A stretch of 64,000 nucleotides of DNA. Source: Lunularia cruciata (lineage: Eukaryota > Streptophyta > Marchantiopsida > Lunulariales > Lunulariaceae). Position numbers and translations under genes: made by a program. Below are positions 57,290 through 64,000 of the stretch, one piece after another (position 1 is the first letter of the stretch; every line of letters begins with the position of its first letter). Under the pieces are notes generated by a model that worked only from the letters and a program-made list of their open reading frames with translations, searched no databases and was not told the origin of the DNA. Location: the NCBI GenBank assembly GCA_948567375.1, contig OX419758.1:25115001-25179000 (forward strand). The letters run 5' to 3'.

Positions 57290-58850
57290 TTTCCGCAAAC
57301 TGAATTACGTGGGAGATCGAACACTGAACACTGACATAGATCTTTTGCATCTATAAAACGTGAGGGTTAAAAAAGATCTCAGAACATTTCAGCTCGAGAA
57401 GTAAAATATTACATACATGTGATCCAGTGTCCGACGATTATGATCTTCGCTTCCGTAAAGAAATATCCTGCTGTGCGTTTGCCTGTAGGTCCAGTGTCCT
57501 GCACAGATATTTAAGGGGAACTGGTAACCGGACAAACTTATCCAATCACCAATCGACAAGTTGATTCTCCACGTCCCCACTATCGTTCTGGACTTCTCTC
57601 CACTTATTCTCTGCGTAGATTTCAGGATGTAAGGGAATGGTCAGAATGCCGTGGAAGGATCGCGTACAGAGACAATTTCCCATGTAGCTTGAATTTCAGT
57701 AATGCAAGGGAAGGATCGAATGCGGACACAATCCCCCTCTTAGCGATGTCCGCTGTATCTTGGCGTTTTTGTCATCAGAATGAATTTCGTTCACGACTTC
57801 TGCAGTGACTGGTGCAGATTGAAAAAGTTTTCTCATTCGTACGACATCTGCTTTGGTGTATCCGGAAGATTTATTTCCTGTAAAAGCATTGCTACTGGTT
57901 ACTTCTGATAGCTTCTTTTAACTTCTTCAATCTACCGCAGAAGACACAAGATGAGAAGCCTGGTGATCTGAAGCTGCAGCTGCATCTATGCAAAAGATAA
58001 AACCCTGATAGTGCTCACGAGTCAACTTATCCTGGCAACTTATCGTGAAAAAGTTGGACGGACACTGGAAGATAGCTCCTGATTCTCCATAGTGAGTAAA
58101 AGAATATTTGGGTTTAAAAGATCCGATAGAGAAAATCCCGATTGAAGTAGAGTTAAACACATGTGTATGTAAATGTGTGGATAAGCTGAGCAAAGTACTT
58201 GCTTGCCCAACGTATCAGTACTGAAAGTGTATCTCAGACCTGCTTAAGGACTTCATTGCCGATATTGATCTTGACAGTAGGATGGGTTCCAGAGGTATTC
58301 ATTCATCATCCACTGCGAGTTCAAGCAATCAGGAAACGAGTTTAAGCGTTGTGCTAAAACATCTAAGCTTAGTTTTCTGACGACACATCCATCAACTTAA
58401 AACGCGCAAGATCACAGAGAGAAGATATGGGCGGATGCAGTTGATTCGCAGTCTTACCTCGACCTATTAGAAGGACATCGAGAATGGTCCAAGATCAGTC
58501 GTCTCTAGACAATTCGGAAATCTCTACGACACAAGTGTTAGTATGATTGTTTTGAACGGAACTTGGTCTCCACTCAATCTAACGTAAGACAAATAGGAGT
58601 CGTCACGTGGATCCATTTATGGCGTGCTTCGCTACAGTCGCCTTTGTCAAGTGAGTGCAAAACCTCGACAAGTCCAATAGTTCACCTTACTCTCATTCAT
58701 TCACAACATAGAACTTGCAAGTGCAAGAAATGGAAATCTATCTACAAGATCATGAATGTCTCTGATTTTTTACATATAAAAATCTTAGCATTTCGATAAG
58801 TGAGTGCGACGCACATAGGATTACAAGAAGAACGGGAAGCATTATTAGCA
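57290..58850. other. Second gene island, right part, possible exon
   Basis: No complete gene. On the minus strand, 57697 to about 57890 is open and reads 'SSGYTKADVVRMRKLFQSAP' followed by 'VTAEVVNEIHSDDKNAKI', ending at a TGA; it starts near TTTTACAG, a possible acceptor. The protein-like texture suggests an exon of an unknown gene. The 88-codon minus frame at 57927-58193 shows no domain. Confidence 0.35.
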
Positions 58851-59541
58851 TTTAGATTATATGCATTATAACAAGTGGTCTTGTTGGATGAAGAATTTAG
58901 GCGTTTAGGATTCTTATTACATTCATACTATTTATGGATCTTTGAGTTTAGTTTATCAATGGCTTTATTAGAGTGTAAGGACAAGTGGTAAACTAGACAT
59001 TGTCACATATCTATCCAAAAACTATGTAATGAAAAATTTCTCAATGGACTACTAGACTTATAGATTAAGGAGAGGGACAAACAAACTAGTGTATAGTACA
59101 AGATATGAGAAATGAAGGACCATAAGGAGAACCACATGGAATAAGTCCGTCCGTGCAAAGCGCCAAAGCTAAATTAAATTATGTCACACTTTTTGCAGTA
59201 AATTTTTATCGATCTCCATAGTTCATTATCGTTCAACGACAATATGTAACTGCTTTGGAGAATAGTACCCTCATAAGAAATTGAAGCAAAAAGTATTCAG
59301 TCCAATCTAAAGCAGACACCAGCAATGTTTAAAAGATTTCAAAGTTTACTCTAGATAGATCCTCAATTTAAAAAAAAGAAATTTAAATACTGATATTAAT
59401 CAATTTATTTTTCAATTTTAAACCTCATATGTCCAGTTATACAAACTTAAATGTCCAATTATAAAATTCAAATATGCAATTCTAGTGCTCAAAATTTTAT
59501 TTTTTGTAAAGTTGGATCTGTGATAATGTTTAATATGTTAA

Positions 59542-59580
<39 letters not shown>

Positions 59581-59784
59581 TATGGATTAAAATTAGTAAT
59601 TAATTAACCTTTAAGATGAATGTTAAGATTATCAATGGTTTATACGAGTAAAATATCAAAATATATTTAAAACTTTAATGCATGTCTAAGCAAGTTTACA
59701 TTAATATCCTCTAGCTTACATTTTAATTAATTTATATCGCACCATCTAATATTGATTGATTCCACTTTCCTCGTATAAGATATC
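58850..59784. other. AT-rich DNA with (ATT)n microsatellite
   Basis: The gene island ends near 58850 and AT-rich DNA returns. A perfect (ATT)n run lies at about 59542-59576. No gene seen. Confidence 0.6.
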
Positions 59785-60720
59785 AAAATCAAAGTCATGA
59801 TGATAATTGAAGCATTATCCTTCCAACTCCAAAAAGAATAGAAGAATATTTATCATCATTTTATACTGTAGTAGGAATTAGAATATGAGGTAAATTATCA
59901 AAGAAGCAAAAGATAAAATTGATTACTTAATCTGATCAAGGTACAAGCAAAAATTCTTTTACTTCTTACACAAATCGATTGATTACAATTGTTATTCCAT
60001 TAAAATACAATTTCAAAAAAAACTCATTGCAACAATGAAGCATTACCAATCTTCCTCTAAAATATGTGGAACAATCAGTTTTATCATTTCCCATGATTAA
60101 TTGTTACGGAAAATTAATAAATTATAAAGCAAACCAGAGATTTTTCCAACTACTTCTACTAGTTAGAGTAACTAGTAAAGTCTTAATATGCTCATAACCT
60201 AAATATTTGTTAAGATTTTCAATGTCCATGAAAGTATGATTTCAAAATTAAATTAATTATTATAGCATCTTCAAAATTGAACTCATGGTGACAATGAAAG
60301 TACCATTCATCAACCTCCAAAATCTACAAAAGAATCAAAGCTCCAATTTCATGTTGCACTATCCAATAATCTATTAGCTATATTATTAAGCAAGCACAAA
60401 AATTTGCAAGTAACTCTAGCCGATCAAAGTAATTATAAAAGTAAGATTTCAAAATCAAAGTCAAAGCAATTGCAAAAGTAAGATTTTAAAAGCAAAATCA
60501 GTGCAATTGCAAAGGTGAGATTTGAAATGCAAAATCATAGTGACAATAGGAGAACCAATCATTTAAATCTAAAATTTATAAAGAATCATTCTACCAATTT
60601 CATGTTAGACTATGCAAGAAAGTTTTAGCAACATCATTGAGCAAGGAGAGATGTAGCAAATTGCTGCAACCAGTCAAAGTGATTAGCAAAGCTGGAAGAA
60701 CTAGCAAAATCTTTGATTAT
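59785..60720. repeat. Degenerate tandem array, units of about 250 bp
   Basis: Four diverged units start near 59790, 60022, 60282 and 60531 with the phrase family 'aactcatggtgacaatgaaag', followed by 'ctccaaaat-ta-aaagaat' and 'ccaatttcatgtt'. In the third unit a 37-bp subrepeat (60426-60536, three copies, 'gcaattgcaaaagtaagatt') is visible. Confidence 0.55.
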
Positions 60721-63385
60721 AACACAACTAGATTATTATAATTACACTAATCACCAAATTATCTCCAAAATCCACATGATATTAAAGTAATTTGGTATAT
60801 ATATGAGATATATAGAAACATAAGATAAAGTTATTTTTTTCTTAAAGAGTGAAGAAAATTAAAGAGAAATAATGATATTGATTCAATATCTATACCTCTT
60901 AAAAAATTGAATAATAAAAATTTAAAATATATCTATAATTTTTTCATTAAAAATATTATTACCAATATTATTTCTAGTGTTGTAATCCACAAGTGTTTTG
61001 ATTCCATATTCGTACAAAAGAGTTATTGCAAGACAATCATAATTCTTTGTTAAAAAATTGTTTCTTTTTATACTATTATGAGATTTCTTGGCTAGCGTTG
61101 CTTGCAAGCCTCTATCACCTCTAACGGAAGCAGAGATTATCATTATCTAGCCGCCTCTGGTGCAAGATAATACTTACGGGCCAATATAATTCCGATTCAA
61201 TTCTACTTAGTAGAGATGTTAGAGTTAGAGATTTTAGTGTTTTTCCTAGAACTTATATACATATTCTTTTTTTCACAATATGGGATTTTCTCAAAAAAAT
61301 TAAATTCCTATGTATGTTCTTCAATAGACATAGTTTCTAATCTGGAAATAAATCACCTACCTTTAGTGTCTTCTTGATTCAACTTACATGTATTCTTTGT
61401 CTGAATCAATCTGAACGCCTTTATCTCCTATATACATTAAAGAAATTTATTAATATGTATTTATTTACCATGCTTGAAAGACATTAATCATATTATAAGT
61501 ATGTGAAGTTGATCTATGTAGTTGAATATCTCTTTATATAAAAATTGAATAATAATGTATCTTTTATAATCTAGAGTTTTAATATGTATCTATATCATTC
61601 CTTTTTTTCACTTGGAACCGCAACACCTACAAAACTGTGATTCTGAAATTCCACTTTTATGTTCTATTATAGTGTTTGGTAAGTCTTCTACAATGGATAT
61701 AGATATAGATGGAGCTAAACATTGGATTAGAATTACACGTTAAATTACTGGGTTGGTGTGTATACTTAGTGTATATATTAGATAACAAAGAGAAATTGGC
61801 CCCAAATTTATGAATACGTTTAATAAGTGTAGGTCTAGATCTTCCTTCACTAGCCTCCTCGTATCCTAATGTACAAGCATAGCATATTTGCTATAATCAC
61901 TATAAACTTGAAGTCAGAACTTTTGGTCTGGGAAAGAAATTTAACTATACATATAGATCACAACAACCTCCCCTTCGCAATATTACGCAATGATTTTTAC
62001 TCTGCTTGCTTTTTCAGTGAGTAGGAGATCTTCAAGAGAAAGTAAAAGTAGTTTCTTTGGAAACAAGGAATGCATAGGAACAAAGTTCAAACTTACTTTT
62101 CCATTTCACGGATTTTGGTAAAGTTTGACTATTACCTAATTTTTCCTTCTTGTTAAAGAGGAGTTAAAAGTTGAAGCTTGTCCGCAAATTCTTGAATATA
62201 GGTTTTCAATCTAATTAAAAATTTGTAATTTCTTATGCAAAACAAAAATTTCGATGTTGACAGTCAAATACCAAAAGTCAACATCCTAGATGAGAAGTTT
62301 TATATAAATTAATTAATAAATTAAATTACAGGAATAAGAAAGCTCATCCATGATACATCCATCGGATTGATTTTTCTTCCCGGTACAACTTTATTGGAAA
62401 TTATTCCCCAACTGCAACCAAAGTATTTTCTGCTACAAGAGTTATATCTTCATTCATTCCTCCTTCTCTATGAAGAACTTGCAATCGTTGTGGAAAAGCC
62501 TATCAAAGGCCATCTTTTACCATTGGCTCAAGCTCTGGCATTCTTCCTTTGCTGCAACGAACTTACTTTTGTCATATAAAAACTATAAAAGGCCATTTAG
62601 CCATTGACTAAAGGTCTGGCGCTTGGTTTGGAGCAACCAAACAGCCATGACCTACAATAGGATTAAACCTCAGTTACTTATTAAACCACAGAATTATAAC
62701 AATTAACAAAGGCTTGACCATAAGAGTGGCTTGATCTAAAGGGGATATAGATGAGAGGCCAAGTCACCATGGATTAATGCATCAAGTGCAACATTTCCTT
62801 CTGTTTGTACAAGGAACAAAACATCCTTACCTGGAAGTGAGGAAGTACCTTGGAATTGTTTATCTCGATGCCTCTTGCATATTACATACAAATGTTTTTG
62901 GCCTTTGTGACGAGACTATTTCATTGCCTATTTATTAGTAACTTGAATAGCTAATTCTTCCTTCATTTTATCTCTGGATTTATACATATATATATATATT
63001 CCTCTTCAAAATTAGTGTCTAGAAGATCAATGAATACTGGCTTCTGATCTAGAAACGTCAATAGATTTACCTCAGATCCAACCAAAGAAGTAAAATTCAT
63101 ATCTTCAATTAATAATCACGAGTAACTTGGATGATTGGAAGGAGAATTCCAGAACAGTGGAGTGAATTGCAAGTTTTGAAAAGTTATACCGCATATCTAG
63201 CATCCTTCTGAACGACACAAAATCACATTTAGAGTATGCGCTACGTTGGGGTTTAAAAGCACATTTCGATAGTTTTATTTGTATCTTATTGAGTGCAATT
63301 CCAAAATCAAACTGTGAAGGAGAGAGATTAGCAACTTGAATTTCATCTTGACTGTCTTCTATTATTTTATTTTCCCTCCTTTTTA
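60721..63385. other. AT-rich DNA, no gene confirmed
   Basis: AT-rich, stop-dense. A 70-codon plus frame at 62367-62579 (L/P-rich) and a 73-codon minus frame at 60922-61143 have no domain. Nothing from the repeat families of this window was seen. Confidence 0.5.
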
Positions 63386-63799
63386 TTACAGTATATTATC
63401 AACACTGAGAGGTTTTAAAGTTAAGTGAGAAAAATAAAAACTAAATTGAGTCTTGGTTCTAGAAGATAATTGATATATACAGATGTGAAAACAAGAAAAA
63501 TTTTTTTTTTTGAGAAATAAAAAATCGAACGATATAAAGCAAATTTTAACATTGAGTCTTGGTTCTGGAAGGTGATTGATATATAGATATGAAAAACGTA
63601 TGTTTTTTATTTTCGTGAAAATTATCTCCCCAATTACTGCAGCTAAAGTGTCAAGATTGTGCATATTGATGATCTTGTGTATTTCTTCATGAATCAGCAA
63701 AGTTGACTGGTGGGCATTATCTTTATGTCCTGGAGCATGAATTACATCATTCTTAAATTTAGCTCCATAGTCTATCCTCATCCACATACAGAGACTCAT
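63386..63799 (-). CDS. Hypothetical ORF with internal duplication
   Basis: An open frame of 137 codons, not recognised. The N-terminal 70 residues ('HAPGHKDNAHQSTLLIHEEI', 'MHNLDTLAAVIGEI') have a normal protein composition and could be a real exon. The rest is encoded by a direct duplication: 'ttgagtcttggttcta' at about 63448 recurs near 63553, about 105 bases apart, giving two similar segments (INHLPEPRLN and IYQLSSRTKTQF). The latter half is hydrophobic and AT-rich and may be non-coding read-through. Low certainty that this is a gene. Confidence 0.25.
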   Translation of the reverse strand: MSLCMWMRIDYGAKFKNDVIHAPGHKDNAHQSTLLIHEEIHKIINMHNLDTLAAVIGEIIFTKIKNIRFSYLYINHLPEPRLNVKICFISFDFLFLKKKNFSCFHICIYQLSSRTKTQFSFYFSHLTLKPLSVDNIL

Positions 63800-64000
63800 G
63801 TCAGCCCTCTATTTGAATTCTTTGGGGTCTAAGGTCCCAACCTTCAGATGAAAATATTAGCTTCTTTTGAAATTAATTCTTTTCTCGCATTGTACACATA
63901 TTGTATCGGTTCATTCTGGAGCTGTTTATTATGTTGATTTATTAGTGTTGGAAATGAACACCAATAAAAGAAAGATCCAAAGTAAAAGATTCTTAAGTAC

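Noticed and set aside
1-64000. CRISPR arrays, bacterial operons, ribosome-binding sites
   Set aside because: The content is plant nuclear DNA; no regularly spaced short repeats or bacterial genes were seen.

Overview
The window is nuclear DNA of a land plant. Two things support this: an intronless L-type lectin receptor kinase gene (34195-36270, minus strand), a family typical of plants, and many Ty3/gypsy LTR retrotransposons, several with a chromodomain. I cannot name the species. The very AT-rich, transposon-packed DNA with small gene islands would fit a large plant genome. There is one assembly gap of 200 N (17643-17842).

Layout. 0.3-2.65 kb: an old dispersed repeat (R1 copy A) carrying two later solo LTRs. 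4.9-6.17 kb: a broken, unrecognised ORF whose 3' part is also present as an inverted copy. 6.17-17.6 kb: a chromodomain gypsy element (A1, minus strand) cut twice by later insertions. One is a family C solo LTR (7020-9977), itself cut by a family A solo LTR (9101-9861). The other is a whole gypsy element B (10637-16274) with LTRs, primer binding site, polypurine tract and a perfect TTGGT duplication. 17.8-25.2 kb: a rearranged family C LTR, then the 3' half of element C (RNase H, integrase, 3' LTR), cut by two more solo LTRs. 25.2-30.7 kb: badly decayed gag-like DNA. 30.8-32.0 kb: R1 copy B.

Gene islands. 32.4-38.5 kb is less AT-rich and holds the lectin receptor kinase, a perfect-stem hairpin and a pogo-like MITE. 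52.7-58.9 kb is a second such island. It holds a frameshifted F-box-like gene and, on the minus strand, a predicted two-exon gene for a small secreted cysteine-rich peptide (56606-57289) that a search for long ORFs would miss.

Between and after the islands. 41.0-45.7 kb has two decayed same-orientation copies of gypsy element D, the first split by a family A solo LTR that contains a 212-bp tandem duplication. 46.7-52.6 kb is R1 copy C with a second chromodomain element (A2, minus strand) inserted. 58.9-64 kb is AT-rich DNA with a degenerate ~250-bp tandem array and microsatellites.

How it fits together. Nearly all coding-like DNA outside the islands is dead retrotransposon. The nesting order, fixed by target-site duplications and by host sequence that resumes across each insertion, gives a relative history: R1, A and C are older hosts; family A solo LTRs, family D solo LTRs and element B came later. 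The strongest functional candidates are the receptor kinase, the cysteine-rich peptide, and the LTR promoter of element B, which carries seven GAAGCTTC palindromes of heat-shock-element form just upstream of its TATA box.
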